From: Sphingomonas gei
Lineage (GTDB): Bacteria; Pseudomonadota; Alphaproteobacteria; Sphingomonadales; Sphingomonadaceae
NCBI RefSeq assembly: GCF_004792685.1
Contig: NZ_SRXT01000002.1
Location: 310,001-374,000 of the forward strand
Direction of reading: 5' to 3'
DNA: 64,000 nt
Shown: one piece after another, positions 43,582 to 52,444 of the stretch
Numbering within the stretch: the stretch's first letter is position 1
Layout of the letters: each line of letters starts with the position of its first letter
The notes under the pieces: generated by a model
Databases searched by the model: none
Seen by the model: only the letters and a program-made list of their open reading frames with translations
Told to the model about the DNA's origin: nothing
Program-made: the position numbers and the translations under genes

Positions 43582-44157
43582 CTAGATCGCGCGGACTTCG
43601 GTTACTTCGGGAACATAATATTTGAGCAATTGCTCGATGCCGTTCTTGAGCGTCGCGCTCGAAGACGGGCAGCCCGCACAGGCGCCCTGCATCTGGAGGT
43701 AGACCTTGCCCGCGTCGAAGCCGCGATAGACGATGTCGCCGCCGTCATTGGCCACTGCGGGGCGGATGCGCGTCTCGATCAGCTCGCGGATCTGCGCGAC
43801 GATCTCGGCGTCCTCGGGATTGTCGCCGAAATCGGCCGACTCGGCCGGGACCGAGAAGCCCGCGGCCGTGCCGGCGGCGAACAATGGCATGTTGGCCGAG
43901 AAATGGTCCAGCAGGATTCCCAGCACGTCGGGCTTGAGGTCGCGCCACTCGACGCCGGGACCTGCAGTGACCGAAATAAAGTCGCGCCCGAAGAATACGC
44001 CGGTCACGTCGCCGAACGAAAACAATGCGCTGGCGAGCGGCGAGGCCTCGGCATCCTCGGGCGTGGCGAAGTCGCGGGTCCCCGCGTCCATCACCGTGCG
44101 TCCGGGGAGGAATTTGAGAGTTGCCGGGTTGGGCGTGGCTTCGGTCTCGATCAGCAT
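43582..44157 (-). CDS. nfu: NifU-like Fe-S scaffold/carrier protein
   Basis: 191 residues from ATG 44157, which gives the family start MLIETEATPNPATLKFLPG; ATG 44166 is three codons earlier. The N-terminal Nfu_N domain (1-90) is followed by a NifU domain with the cluster-binding pair in GACAGCPSS (CxxC). It receives Fe-S clusters, most likely from the Suf machinery encoded 10 kb away, and delivers them to target enzymes. MiaB in this window could be such a target (inference). Confidence 0.93.
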   Translation of the reverse strand: MLIETEATPNPATLKFLPGRTVMDAGTRDFATPEDAEASPLASALFSFGDVTGVFFGRDFISVTAGPGVEWRDLKPDVLGILLDHFSANMPLFAAGTAAGFSVPAESADFGDNPEDAEIVAQIRELIETRIRPAVANDGGDIVYRGFDAGKVYLQMQGACAGCPSSSATLKNGIEQLLKYYVPEVTEVRAI

Positions 44158-44228
44158 GGCTGGCATGTGGCGTCTGAGCGGGCGCGGATCAAGCCAGCGG
44201 CGGGAAACGAAAGGTTTCGCGCGGGAAA

Positions 44229-44501
44229 TCAGCCACGCGGTTCGTCGTCATGCTGCGCGGCGCTGCCGACATTCGCGTCATGGCCGCTCTTGTCGCTGAA
44301 GAAAGCCGCGGCAAACAGCCCGCAGCCGAGCAGAGTCGACAGGAATACCCCGCCGATCGCCGCGAGGATCGCGGAAGGGTAAAGCGCGTCGTAGAGCGAA
44401 AGATACCAGAGCGCCCCGATGACCATCACCACGCCGGCGAGCGCGATCCACACCAGCATCCGGCGAAACTCGCTCCAGGCCTGGGCATTGTCGGTCGGCA
44501 T
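44229..44501 (-). CDS. Small two-span membrane protein
   Basis: 90 residues from ATG 44501, with AGAGGAA 6 nt upstream. Two hydrophobic segments (MLVWIALAGVVMVIGALWYL and AILAAIGGVFLSTLLGCGLF) are separated by a short loop. The C-terminus is hydrophilic (SDKSGHDANVGSAAQHDDEP). It resembles small uncharacterised membrane proteins common in sphingomonads. The same frame stays open over the whole convergent protease gene, but only this part looks coding. Confidence 0.7.
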   Translation of the reverse strand: MPTDNAQAWSEFRRMLVWIALAGVVMVIGALWYLSLYDALYPSAILAAIGGVFLSTLLGCGLFAAAFFSDKSGHDANVGSAAQHDDEPRG

Positions 44502-44648
44502 GTCGAATTCCTCTGGGCACCAAGATGGTGGTTTAGGGCTTCCTGCACAACCGTCGACTGGACGAATCGTCCTACGCCGACAACGCCGTACACCTGCGCG
44601 AAAGGTAGCCGGTGGCAAGCGCGGGGTTTCGTCATTAGATGGGGGTCC

Positions 44649-47522
44649 ATGCTTCGTTTCCTGCGGTCGCCGCTCCTCGCCTCCTTCGCCCTTCTCACGC
44701 TCGCACCGGCGCTGCCGGTCCAGGCCCAGACCGCGCCGCGCCCGGTCCAGACCGCGGAGGATCCCTGGCTCTATAAGGGCAGCGACCTCGTCCATGACGA
44801 GGAATGGAAGTTCGGCCGGCTGTCGAACGGCGTGCGCTACGCCGTCCGCAAGAATGGCGTGCCCCCCGGCCAGGTCTCGGTCCGCGTGCGGATCGACGCC
44901 GGCTCGCTGTACGAACAGGATAGCGAGCGCGGCTTCGCGCATTTGCTCGAGCATCTCTCGTTCCGCGGGTCGACCTATGTGCCGGACGGCGAATCGAAGC
45001 GGATCTGGCAGCGGCTGGGCGTGACCTTCGGTTCGGATTCGAACGCGAGCACCACGTTCACCGAGACCGTCTACAAGCTCGATCTGCCGACCGCGACGCC
45101 GGCCGGGCTCGACGAGAGCTTCAAGATCCTCACTGGCATGCTGTCCGCTCCGGCGATCACCCAGGCCTCGCTCGATGCCGAGCGCCCGGTAGTGATGGCC
45201 GAAGCTCGCGAGCAGCCCGGCGCGCAGGAGCGGCTGCAGGACATGATGCTCGGCCTCATGTTCGCCGGCCAGCCGGTTGCCAATCGCAAGCCGATCGGCA
45301 CCACCGCCGCGCTCGCCGCGGGGACGCCGGCCACGGTGAAGGCGTTTCACGATCGCTGGTACCGTCCCGATCGCGCCGTGGTGATCGTGATCGGCGACAT
45401 GGATCCGGCGGTGCTCGAAGCGCTGGTGCAGAAGCATTTCACTACGTGGAAGGCGGACGGCCCCAACCCGCCGAGCCCCGATTTCGGCAAGCCGTCGTCC
45501 GAGGGCCATCCGGTCGCCGCGAGCATCGTCGAGCCGGCGGTGCCGACGATGGCGATGATGACGATCGTGCGGCCATGGACGGTGTTCAGCGACACGGTGA
45601 TCTTCAACCAGAAAAGGATGATCGACCTCGTCGCGATCCGCATCATCAACCGCCGGCTCGAATCGCGTGCGCGTTCGGGCGGCACCTTCGTCGGCGCGGG
45701 CGCCGATCTGAGCGACGTCGCGCGCTCGGCCAACGTCACGACGATCAACGTCATGCCAATAGGCGAAGATTGGGAGACTGCGCTCCGCGACGTGCGCGGC
45801 GTCGTCGCCGATGCGCAGACCACGGCGCCGACTCAGGCCGAGATCGACCGCGAGCTCGCCGAGATCGAATCGTCGATGAAGCAGCGCATCTCCACCGCGC
45901 CGGTCGAATCGGGCGCGAAGCTCGCCGAGGATCTCGTCGAAGCGGTCGACATCAACGAGACGGTGACCACCCCCGAGGCTTCGTACGACATCTTCAAGGC
46001 CGCCGTCGCCGCCAAGATGTTCACCCCCGCTACCGTCCAGGCCGCCGCCAAGCGCGTGTTCGAAGGCACCGCGACGCGCGCTTTGGTCAACACCCACACC
46101 CCCGATCCGCAGGTGATGACCAAGGTCACCGCCGCGCTCCAGGCCGATGTCGTCGCCAATGGCGGCAAGCGCCGCGCGCTCGGCAATGTCAGCTTCGCCC
46201 AGCTGCCCAAGCTCGGCGCGCCGGGCAAGATGGTCAGCCGCACCCCGCTGCTGCCCGAGCTCGAGATCGAGAAGGTCGTCTTCGCCAACGGCGTCAACCT
46301 GCTGATGCGCAAGGATTCGTCCGAGGTCGGCAAGGTCTATGTCAATGTCCGCTTCGGGCGCGGGCTCAATGCGCTGCCGAACCGGCCGAGCCCGGCCTGG
46401 GCCGGCGAGATGGCGCTGGTCGCGGGCGGCATCGGCAAGCTCGGCCAGGAAGAATTGGATGCGCTGATCGGCCGGCGCCAGATGGGCTTCGACTTCGACA
46501 TTGCCGGCGACGCCTTCCGCTTCAACGGCCAGACCAACAAGGAAGACCTGCCCGATCAGCTCCGCCTGTTCGCCGCCAAGCTGACCGCGCCCGCCTGGGA
46601 CCCGAACCCGATCGTCCGCGCCAAGACCGCGGTGCTCTCGGGCTATGCTGGACTGTCTTCGTCGCCCGACGCCGTGCTCGGCCGCGATCTCGAGAAATTG
46701 CTCCATTCGGGCGATCCGCGCTGGGGCATCCCCGCGCGCGAGACGATCGAGGCGACGACGCCGGCGAGCTTCCGCAAATTGTGGGAGCCCTTGCTCGCCA
46801 CCGGCCCGATCGAAGTCGAAGTGTTCGGCGACATGGATTCGGACGCGACGATCAAGGCAGTCGGCGAAACCCTCGGCGCGCTCAAGCCGCGCCCGGCGAG
46901 CACTGCGCCGGTGCCCGTCGTCGCCTTCCCGGCGCATGCCGACAAGCCGGTCGTCCGCACCCATAGCGGCAAGGCCGATCAGGCCGCGGCGGTGATCGCC
47001 TGGCCGACCGGGGCGGGCAGCGCCGGGATCACCGAGAGCCGCAAGCTCGAAGTGCTCGCCGCGATCTTCCGCGACCGGCTGATCGATCAGCTGCGCAGCC
47101 AGGCCGGGGTGAGCTATTCGCCCAACGTCGCCAGCCAATGGCCGCTCGGCATGGAATCGGGCGGCAAGCTGATCGCATTGGGCATGGTGCCTCCCGACAA
47201 GACCGAGTTCTTCTTCAAGCTCGCCCGCGGAATCGCTTCGGATCTGATCGCCAAGCCGGTCGATGCCGACGAACTCAACCGTGCGCTGACTCCGATCAAG
47301 CAGATGCTGATCCGCCAATCGAGCGGCAACATGTTCTGGATGCGGCTGGTCGAGGGCGGGGCGTATGATCCGGCGCGGGTTTCGTCGGTGGCGACGCTCG
47401 CCCGCGATGTCGCGACGACGTCGCCGGTCGAGCTCCAGGGGCTCGCGCAGAAATATCTGCGGCCCGATCGGGACTGGTCGATGGTAGTGGTGCCGGGGGC
47501 TGACGCGAAAGCCGGGGGCTGA
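44649..47522 (+). CDS. M16 family zinc peptidase (pitrilysin/processing-peptidase-like), exported
   Basis: 957 residues from ATG 44649. The signal peptide ends ALPVQAQT. The inverted zinc motif HLLEH is at residues 98-102, with the downstream Glu in VVMAEAREQ. The protein is double-length: two N-terminal M16 domains (to about 450) and two more in the C-terminal half (ELEIEKVVFANGVNLLMRKD onward), the second pair lacking a zinc motif, as in the pitrilysin class. It would degrade peptides in the periplasm or at the membrane. It ends at a strong bidirectional terminator. Confidence 0.92.
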   Translation: MLRFLRSPLLASFALLTLAPALPVQAQTAPRPVQTAEDPWLYKGSDLVHDEEWKFGRLSNGVRYAVRKNGVPPGQVSVRVRIDAGSLYEQDSERGFAHLLEHLSFRGSTYVPDGESKRIWQRLGVTFGSDSNASTTFTETVYKLDLPTATPAGLDESFKILTGMLSAPAITQASLDAERPVVMAEAREQPGAQERLQDMMLGLMFAGQPVANRKPIGTTAALAAGTPATVKAFHDRWYRPDRAVVIVIGDMDPAVLEALVQKHFTTWKADGPNPPSPDFGKPSSEGHPVAASIVEPAVPTMAMMTIVRPWTVFSDTVIFNQKRMIDLVAIRIINRRLESRARSGGTFVGAGADLSDVARSANVTTINVMPIGEDWETALRDVRGVVADAQTTAPTQAEIDRELAEIESSMKQRISTAPVESGAKLAEDLVEAVDINETVTTPEASYDIFKAAVAAKMFTPATVQAAAKRVFEGTATRALVNTHTPDPQVMTKVTAALQADVVANGGKRRALGNVSFAQLPKLGAPGKMVSRTPLLPELEIEKVVFANGVNLLMRKDSSEVGKVYVNVRFGRGLNALPNRPSPAWAGEMALVAGGIGKLGQEELDALIGRRQMGFDFDIAGDAFRFNGQTNKEDLPDQLRLFAAKLTAPAWDPNPIVRAKTAVLSGYAGLSSSPDAVLGRDLEKLLHSGDPRWGIPARETIEATTPASFRKLWEPLLATGPIEVEVFGDMDSDATIKAVGETLGALKPRPASTAPVPVVAFPAHADKPVVRTHSGKADQAAAVIAWPTGAGSAGITESRKLEVLAAIFRDRLIDQLRSQAGVSYSPNVASQWPLGMESGGKLIALGMVPPDKTEFFFKLARGIASDLIAKPVDADELNRALTPIKQMLIRQSSGNMFWMRLVEGGAYDPARVSSVATLARDVATTSPVELQGLAQKYLRPDRDWSMVVVPGADAKAGG

Positions 47523-47527
47523 ATTAG

Positions 47528-47669
47528 CTCCCCTCCCTGAAAGGGAGGGGCTGGGGGTGGGTGCGAGCGTCAGCGAGCCCATCGAGATGCCCTCGACGAA
47601 AAGAAAAGGCCGGGCATCGAGCCCGACCTTTTCTTACCCACCCCCACCCCTCCCTAAGAGGGAGGGGAG
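47528..47669. repeat. Facing inverted repeats flanking a bidirectional terminator
   Basis: A left arm of 35 nt (47528-47562: CTCCCCTCCCT, AGGGAGGGG, then GGGGGTGGGT) and a right arm (47636-47669) are reverse complements apart from the small hairpin loops. Each arm is itself a hairpin. Between them lies the terminator at 47601-47635. The arrangement resembles a REP pair but with an unrelated sequence. Confidence 0.85.
47601..47635. terminator. Bidirectional rho-independent terminator between convergent genes
   Basis: AAGAAAAGGCCGGGC (47601-47615), loop ATCGA and GCCCGACCTTTTCTT (47621-47635) pair with one mismatch. The stem has A-rich sequence on one side and T-rich on the other, so it can end transcripts from the M16 gene and from the acyl-CoA ligase gene. 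Confidence 0.85.
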
Positions 47670-47678
47670 TTCCGTCGC

Positions 47679-49463
47679 TCAATACAGCGCGTCGAGCCGT
47701 TCGCCATATGCCTGCTTCAACACATGCCGGCGGATCTTCAGGCTCGGGGTCAATTGCTCGTTCTCGATCGTGAACGGCGCGTCGGCGATGATGAATTTTC
47801 GCACGCGCTCGACCACCGACAGATCCTTGTTGACGCGCTCGACCGCGGCACCGATCGCCGCTTTGTAATCATGGTCCTGCGCCAGCACGCGGAAGTTGCA
47901 CCTGCTTGCGGTGTGCGCGCAATATTCGGCGGTCCATTCGGGATCGGGGACGATCACTGCGGTCATGTAGGGCTTCTTGTCGCCGGCGATCATCGCCTGG
48001 ACGATCTCGGGCTGGAGGGTGAGCATCCCCTCCACCTTTTGCGGCGCGACATTGTCGCCCTTGTCGTTGACGATGATGTCCTTCTTGCGGTCGGTGATCT
48101 TGATCCGGCCCTTGTCGTCGATCTCGCCGATGTCGCCGGTGTGGAGCCAGCCATTCTTGAGGACGCGCGCCGTCTCTTCCTCGTTGCGCCAATAGCCGTG
48201 CATGACCAGCTCGCCGCGCACCAGTATCTCGCCGTCTTCGGCGATCCGCACTTCGACGTCGGGTAGCGGCGGGCCGACCGAATCGTGGCGGAGCCCGGCC
48301 TTGGGGCGGTTGCACGAGATCACCGGCGCCGCCTCGGTCTGGCCATAGCCCTGGAGGAAGGTCAGCCCGATCGAATCGAAGAAGATGCCGACTTCGGGGT
48401 TGAGCGGCGCGCCGCCCGATACCATCGCCTTGATCCGCCCACCGAATCGCTTCGAGATCTTGGGCAGCAGAGTCGCCTTGAGCAAAAGGTTCATCGGCGT
48501 GTCGAGCAGGCTGGTGGTGCCCGCGGCGCGCTTGCTGCCGAGATAGACCGCGCGGTCGAGCAGGATGTTGGCGAAGCGGCCCTGCTTCTCGATCTGCTTG
48601 GTGATCCGCGTGCGCAGCACTTCGAACAGCCGCGGCACCACCACCATGATCGTCGGGCGGACCTCCTCGATGTTCGAGGCGAGCTTTTCGAGCCCTTCGG
48701 AATAATAGATTTCGGCGCCGAGCCCGATCGGGAAAAATTGCCCGCCGCTATGCTCATAAGCGTGGGAGAGCGGCAGGAAGGACAGGAACACTTCGTCCTC
48801 CCAGCCGAAATCCTCCGAGATGATCGTGCAGCAGCCGTTGACGTTGTGGAGGATCGCGCCGTGATGCTGCATCACCCCGCGCGGGCTTCCGCCGGTGCCG
48901 CTCGTATAGATGATGCAGGCAAGCTCCTCGCGCCGGAACGAGGCGCGCGCGGCCACCGCCTCGGGATCGGCCGGATGCTTCGCGATCAGGTCTTTATAGT
49001 CGTGGAAGTCCATTGCGCCCGATTGACCGGCGCGGACATCGTCGATGCCGATCACCATCCGTGCCGAGGAAGAGCGGATCGCCGCGGGAAGCAGCGTCTT
49101 GGCGAGCTTGGTGTTCGAGACGACGATCGCGCAGGCGCCCGAATTCTCGATGATGTGCTGGTGATCGCGCTCGGTATTGGTGGTGTAGGTCGGGACGGTC
49201 ACGCAGCCCGCCGCCATGATCGCGAGATCGGTGATGCAGAATTCGGGGCGGTTCTCGGAGACCAGCATCACCCGGTCGCCATGCTTGAGCCCCAGCGCCT
49301 GCAGCGCGGTGGCGAGGCTGGCGACCTGGCGCGCAGCCTCCGCCCAGCTGGTCGGCTGCCATTTGCCGCCCGCTTTGTGCCAAAGGAACGGCTTGTCGCC
49401 CTTCTCGCGTGCCCGCGTGAAGAACATCTGGACCAGATTGTCGAACCGCTCGAGTGTACGCAT
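47679..49463 (-). CDS. Long-chain fatty-acid-CoA ligase (AMP-forming)
   Basis: 594 residues. AMP-binding signatures are YTSGTGGSPRGVMQHH (the usual Lys of the P-loop is Arg here), QGYGQTEAAPVIS, NGWLHTGDIGEIDDKGRIKI and, near the end, the catalytic Lys in LTPSLKIRRHVL. Length and motifs fit the FAA1-like acyl-CoA synthetases. It activates fatty acids with ATP and CoA for degradation or lipid synthesis. No membrane segment is seen. It lies 36 bp downstream of the ggt gene start on the same strand but as a separate unit. Confidence 0.9.
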   Translation of the reverse strand: MRTLERFDNLVQMFFTRAREKGDKPFLWHKAGGKWQPTSWAEAARQVASLATALQALGLKHGDRVMLVSENRPEFCITDLAIMAAGCVTVPTYTTNTERDHQHIIENSGACAIVVSNTKLAKTLLPAAIRSSSARMVIGIDDVRAGQSGAMDFHDYKDLIAKHPADPEAVAARASFRREELACIIYTSGTGGSPRGVMQHHGAILHNVNGCCTIISEDFGWEDEVFLSFLPLSHAYEHSGGQFFPIGLGAEIYYSEGLEKLASNIEEVRPTIMVVVPRLFEVLRTRITKQIEKQGRFANILLDRAVYLGSKRAAGTTSLLDTPMNLLLKATLLPKISKRFGGRIKAMVSGGAPLNPEVGIFFDSIGLTFLQGYGQTEAAPVISCNRPKAGLRHDSVGPPLPDVEVRIAEDGEILVRGELVMHGYWRNEEETARVLKNGWLHTGDIGEIDDKGRIKITDRKKDIIVNDKGDNVAPQKVEGMLTLQPEIVQAMIAGDKKPYMTAVIVPDPEWTAEYCAHTASRCNFRVLAQDHDYKAAIGAAVERVNKDLSVVERVRKFIIADAPFTIENEQLTPSLKIRRHVLKQAYGERLDALY

Positions 49464-49499
49464 CGCTCTCCCCTTGGGCGCCGCTCTGGCGGCGTCCCT

Positions 49500-51203
49500 T
49501 TATTCCGATGGGCGCTTCGGCACTGCGTCGAAGCGCCGTATCTCCGGCACGCGCCCGTCCTGGTGCATCACAACGCCTTCGCTTCGCGGATCGGCGGCGC
49601 CGGCCCAGCCGCCGTTCACCCGCTCGATCGCATTGGCCTTGAGCCCGAGCGGCGCAATCTGGACCTTTTCGCCCAATGCCTCCAGCGCCGGGACCATCGC
49701 CTCGCGCTCGGTGCCCTCCTCGATCGTCGCGACCTGCCCCGGCGCATATACCAGACCGAGTGCCACTGCGTCCTGTGCGCTGAGCTTCCAGTCGATCACG
49801 CCGATGATCGCCTTGGCGACCTGCGCGATGATCGTCGATCCGCCCGCGGCGCCGACCGCGAGGCGGACTGCGCCGTCGGGTCCATAGACGATCGTCGGCG
49901 CCATCGAGCTGCGCGGGCGCTTGCCGCCCTCGACTCGGTTCGCAACGAGATATCCGTCCTTCTCGGGGACGATGTCGAAATCGGTGAGCTCGTTGTTGAG
50001 CATCGTGCCGTCGACCGACAGCCCTGAGCCGAACGGGCTCTCGATCGTGGTGGTGACCTGCGCGACATTGCCGGCGCCGTCGGCGACCGACAGCGAGGTC
50101 GTGCCGGCAACTTCGCTGCTGGCCACGCGAACCCGCGGTGGGGCGCCGCGCGGGGTGCCGGGGGCGATCGTCTGCATGCTGCCGATCGGGCTGATCAGCG
50201 CCGAGCGGCGGGCGATGTATCTGGGTTCGAGCAGCCCCTTGAGCGGGATGCGCACATAATCGGGATCGCCGAGATACATGTCGCGATCGGCATAAGCGAG
50301 CCGCGAGCTTTCGGCGAACAGGTGCCAGGCGACCGGCGAATCCTTGCCGAGCTTCGCCATGTCGAAGCGCTCGAGCTGCTTGAGGATCATCAGCACCGCG
50401 GTGCCGCCCGAGGAAATCGGGGCCATCGAGCAGATCCTGTAGCGGCGATAGAAGCCGCACAGCACCGGGCGTTCCTTGGCTTCGTAGGCGGCGAGATCGC
50501 CGACGGTCATCTTCGAGGGATTGCGCGCGGCATTGTTGACGGTCGCAACCAGCTTGGCCGCCTGCGGGCCGACATAGAAGCTGTCCGGGCCGAACTTGGC
50601 GATCCGCGCGAGCAATGCCGCCTGTTCGGGATTGCGGATGGTGGTCAGCGGCTTGCCTGCGGCGTCATAGAAGATCGCGCGGCTGCCGGCATCTCCATGG
50701 CCAAAGCGGCCGAGCGCAGCATTCATGCGCGGCGATACCGCGAAGCCTTCGCGCGCCAGCTTTATCGCGGGCTCGAACAAGCTCGCCCAAGGCAGCTTGC
50801 CGCCGTGGCGATGCGCCAATTCCATTGCGCGCAGGGTGCCGGGAACGCCGACGCTGCGCCCGCCGGGGATCGCGGCGCGGATGCCGAGCGGCTTGCCGTC
50901 GGCATAGAACCAGCGCGAGTCCGCGGCCATCGGCGCCGCCTCGCGGCCGTCGACCGTAGTGGTCGCCTTCCGCTTCGCGTCATATTGCACGAAGAACGCG
51001 CCGCCGCCGATCCCGGCGCTTTGCGGCTCGACAACATTCAAGGCGAGCATCGTCGCGATTGCCGCGTCGGTAGCTGATCCGCCCTTGCGGAGGATTTCGA
51101 CTCCCGCCGCGACGGCCCGCGGGTCCGCCGCGCTGACGATTCCCTGCGCCGATGCGGCGAAGGGCAGGAACAGGGCAACGAGCAGCGCGACCATTTTTTT
51201 CAT
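49500..51203 (-). CDS. ggt: Gamma-glutamyltransferase (Ggt), exported
   Basis: 567 residues with a signal peptide ending FAASAQG. The conserved start of the mature protein is VSAADPRAVAAGVEILRKGG. Autoprocessing and catalysis centre on VAGTTSLSVADGAGN, where Thr368 is the expected nucleophile and new N-terminus of the small subunit; GAAGGS forms the oxyanion region. It cleaves glutathione and other gamma-glutamyl compounds in the periplasm. Its transcript likely continues into the acyl-CoA ligase gene, since only 36 bp separate them. Confidence 0.93.
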   Translation of the reverse strand: MKKMVALLVALFLPFAASAQGIVSAADPRAVAAGVEILRKGGSATDAAIATMLALNVVEPQSAGIGGGAFFVQYDAKRKATTTVDGREAAPMAADSRWFYADGKPLGIRAAIPGGRSVGVPGTLRAMELAHRHGGKLPWASLFEPAIKLAREGFAVSPRMNAALGRFGHGDAGSRAIFYDAAGKPLTTIRNPEQAALLARIAKFGPDSFYVGPQAAKLVATVNNAARNPSKMTVGDLAAYEAKERPVLCGFYRRYRICSMAPISSGGTAVLMILKQLERFDMAKLGKDSPVAWHLFAESSRLAYADRDMYLGDPDYVRIPLKGLLEPRYIARRSALISPIGSMQTIAPGTPRGAPPRVRVASSEVAGTTSLSVADGAGNVAQVTTTIESPFGSGLSVDGTMLNNELTDFDIVPEKDGYLVANRVEGGKRPRSSMAPTIVYGPDGAVRLAVGAAGGSTIIAQVAKAIIGVIDWKLSAQDAVALGLVYAPGQVATIEEGTEREAMVPALEALGEKVQIAPLGLKANAIERVNGGWAGAADPRSEGVVMHQDGRVPEIRRFDAVPKRPSE

Positions 51204-51248
51204 CGGGCCGACCGTAGCTCGCTTTGGCGTGGTGGCAAACCCGCTACG

Positions 51249-52241
51249 TCAACGGCTTGCGGCCAATCCTCGGACGATTTCGCGCGCCAGTCCCGGTCCG
51301 CGATACACCAGCGCGCTATAGATCTGGACGAGCGCCGCGCCGGCATCGAGCCGCCTTCTGGCCTCCTCGGCGCTATCGATTCCGCCCGCCGAAATCAGCG
51401 GCAGCATGCCGCCGCTGGCCTCGCGCGCCTCTACCAGCTTGGCGGCGGCAAGTTGGCGCAATGGTGCTCCCGAAAGGCCGCCCGCCTCGCCCGCGAACCT
51501 CGAAAGCAATGACGGCCGCGCGATCGTCGTGTTCGAGACGATCAGCGCGTCGACCCGATTGTCGATCGCCGCGCGCACCGCGCCGTCGATTCCCGCACGA
51601 TCGAGGTCAGGCGCGATCTTCAGGAACAGCGGGGTACCGCCGCGCGCGGCGTCGCAGCCGGCGAGCAGTTCGTCCAACGCCGGACGCGACTGGAGATCGC
51701 GCAGGCCGGGCGTGTTGGGCGAGCTGACGTTGATCGTGATATAATCGGCATGCGGCGCGGCCTTGCGCACCCCCTCGGCGTAATCGGCGACTCGATCCAC
51801 CGAATCCTTGTTCGCCCCGACATTGATGCCCAACACGCCCGCGCGCCGTTTCAGCCTGGCGATTCGCGCCAGCGCGGCGTCGATCCCGTCATTGTTGAAG
51901 CCCATGCGGTTGATCACCGCCTCGTCCTCGGTCAGCCGGAACAGCCGCGGCCGTGGATTGCCGGGCTGCGGGCGGGGGGTGAGCGTCCCCACTTCGACGG
52001 CGCCGAAGCCGAGCCCGAACAGCCCGGCTACCGCCTCGGCGTTCTTGTCGAGCCCCGCAGCCAGCCCCACCCGGTTGGGAAAGTCGATTCCCGCCACGCG
52101 CACGCCCGCAGATACCTCCGATCCGGAGCGACTCGCGAACGGCGTGCCGAGGCTGCCCCAGGCGCCGAGCGCGGCGATCGTCGCGCGATGCGCAGTCTCG
52201 GGATCGAGGCAAAATAGTGCGGAACGGAGCGGATATTTCAT
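51249..52241 (-). CDS. pyrD: Dihydroorotate dehydrogenase (quinone), class 2
   Basis: 330 residues from ATG 52241 (MKYPLRSALFCLDPETAHRA), the family's usual start; the frame is open further upstream. The N-terminal membrane-contact helices are followed by GLAAGLDKNAEAV, NRMGFNNDG, the active-site Ser in NVSSPNTPGLRDLQ, KIAPDLD, and the FMN phosphate site in ISAGGIDSAEEA. It oxidises dihydroorotate to orotate in pyrimidine synthesis, passing electrons to quinone at the inner membrane. Confidence 0.95.
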   Translation of the reverse strand: MKYPLRSALFCLDPETAHRATIAALGAWGSLGTPFASRSGSEVSAGVRVAGIDFPNRVGLAAGLDKNAEAVAGLFGLGFGAVEVGTLTPRPQPGNPRPRLFRLTEDEAVINRMGFNNDGIDAALARIARLKRRAGVLGINVGANKDSVDRVADYAEGVRKAAPHADYITINVSSPNTPGLRDLQSRPALDELLAGCDAARGGTPLFLKIAPDLDRAGIDGAVRAAIDNRVDALIVSNTTIARPSLLSRFAGEAGGLSGAPLRQLAAAKLVEAREASGGMLPLISAGGIDSAEEARRRLDAGAALVQIYSALVYRGPGLAREIVRGLAASR

Positions 52242-52305
52242 GTCGACGCCTTCGCATCGCGGGGACCGCGCGTCAAAAATCATGCGATGTCGATTCCGTC
52301 CAATA

Positions 52306-52317
52306 CGTAGTCCTACG
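52306..52317. promoter_or_regulatory. Small dyad in the pyrD/AraC divergent region
   Basis: CGTAGTCCTACG is a perfect 5-bp inverted repeat with a 2-nt centre, 65 bp before the pyrD start codon and 112 bp before the AraC start. Function unknown. Confidence 0.25.
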
Positions 52318-52380
52318 GGTGGTCTAGTCCGTTTTTGCGACCCGAGGGGTTTCCGCTTCAACGGGGGGAACCCTTTCCAC

Positions 52381-52416
52381 TGGCCCGGCCGGGTAACACC
52401 GGTCGGGCCACTTTTA
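52381..52416 (+). terminator. Terminator-like hairpin in the leader of the AraC-type gene
   Basis: TGGCCCGGCC (52381-52390), a 10-nt loop and GGTCGGGCCA (52401-52410) pair with one G-U, followed by CTTTTAT. It points toward the AraC gene, yet no gene precedes it on this strand. It may therefore end a short RNA or act as an attenuator. Confidence 0.55.
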
Positions 52417-52428
52417 TCTGCGCGCCCC

Positions 52429-52444
52429 CATGTCTATAGACATG
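52429..52444. promoter_or_regulatory. Perfect 16-bp palindrome at the AraC start codon
   Basis: CATGTCTATAGACATG is fully symmetric and contains both candidate start codons (52430 and 52442). It may be an operator, perhaps for autoregulation, or mask the translation start in a hairpin. Confidence 0.4.

Noticed and set aside
44502-47582. Extension of the small membrane protein frame to 1117 residues
   Set aside because: The extension is antisense to the M16 protease gene and has no domain; only the last 90 residues have membrane segments and a ribosome-binding site.
48285-50027. 580-residue plus-strand open frame opposite the acyl-CoA ligase and ggt genes
   Set aside because: Spans two well-supported genes on the other strand and shows no protein family.
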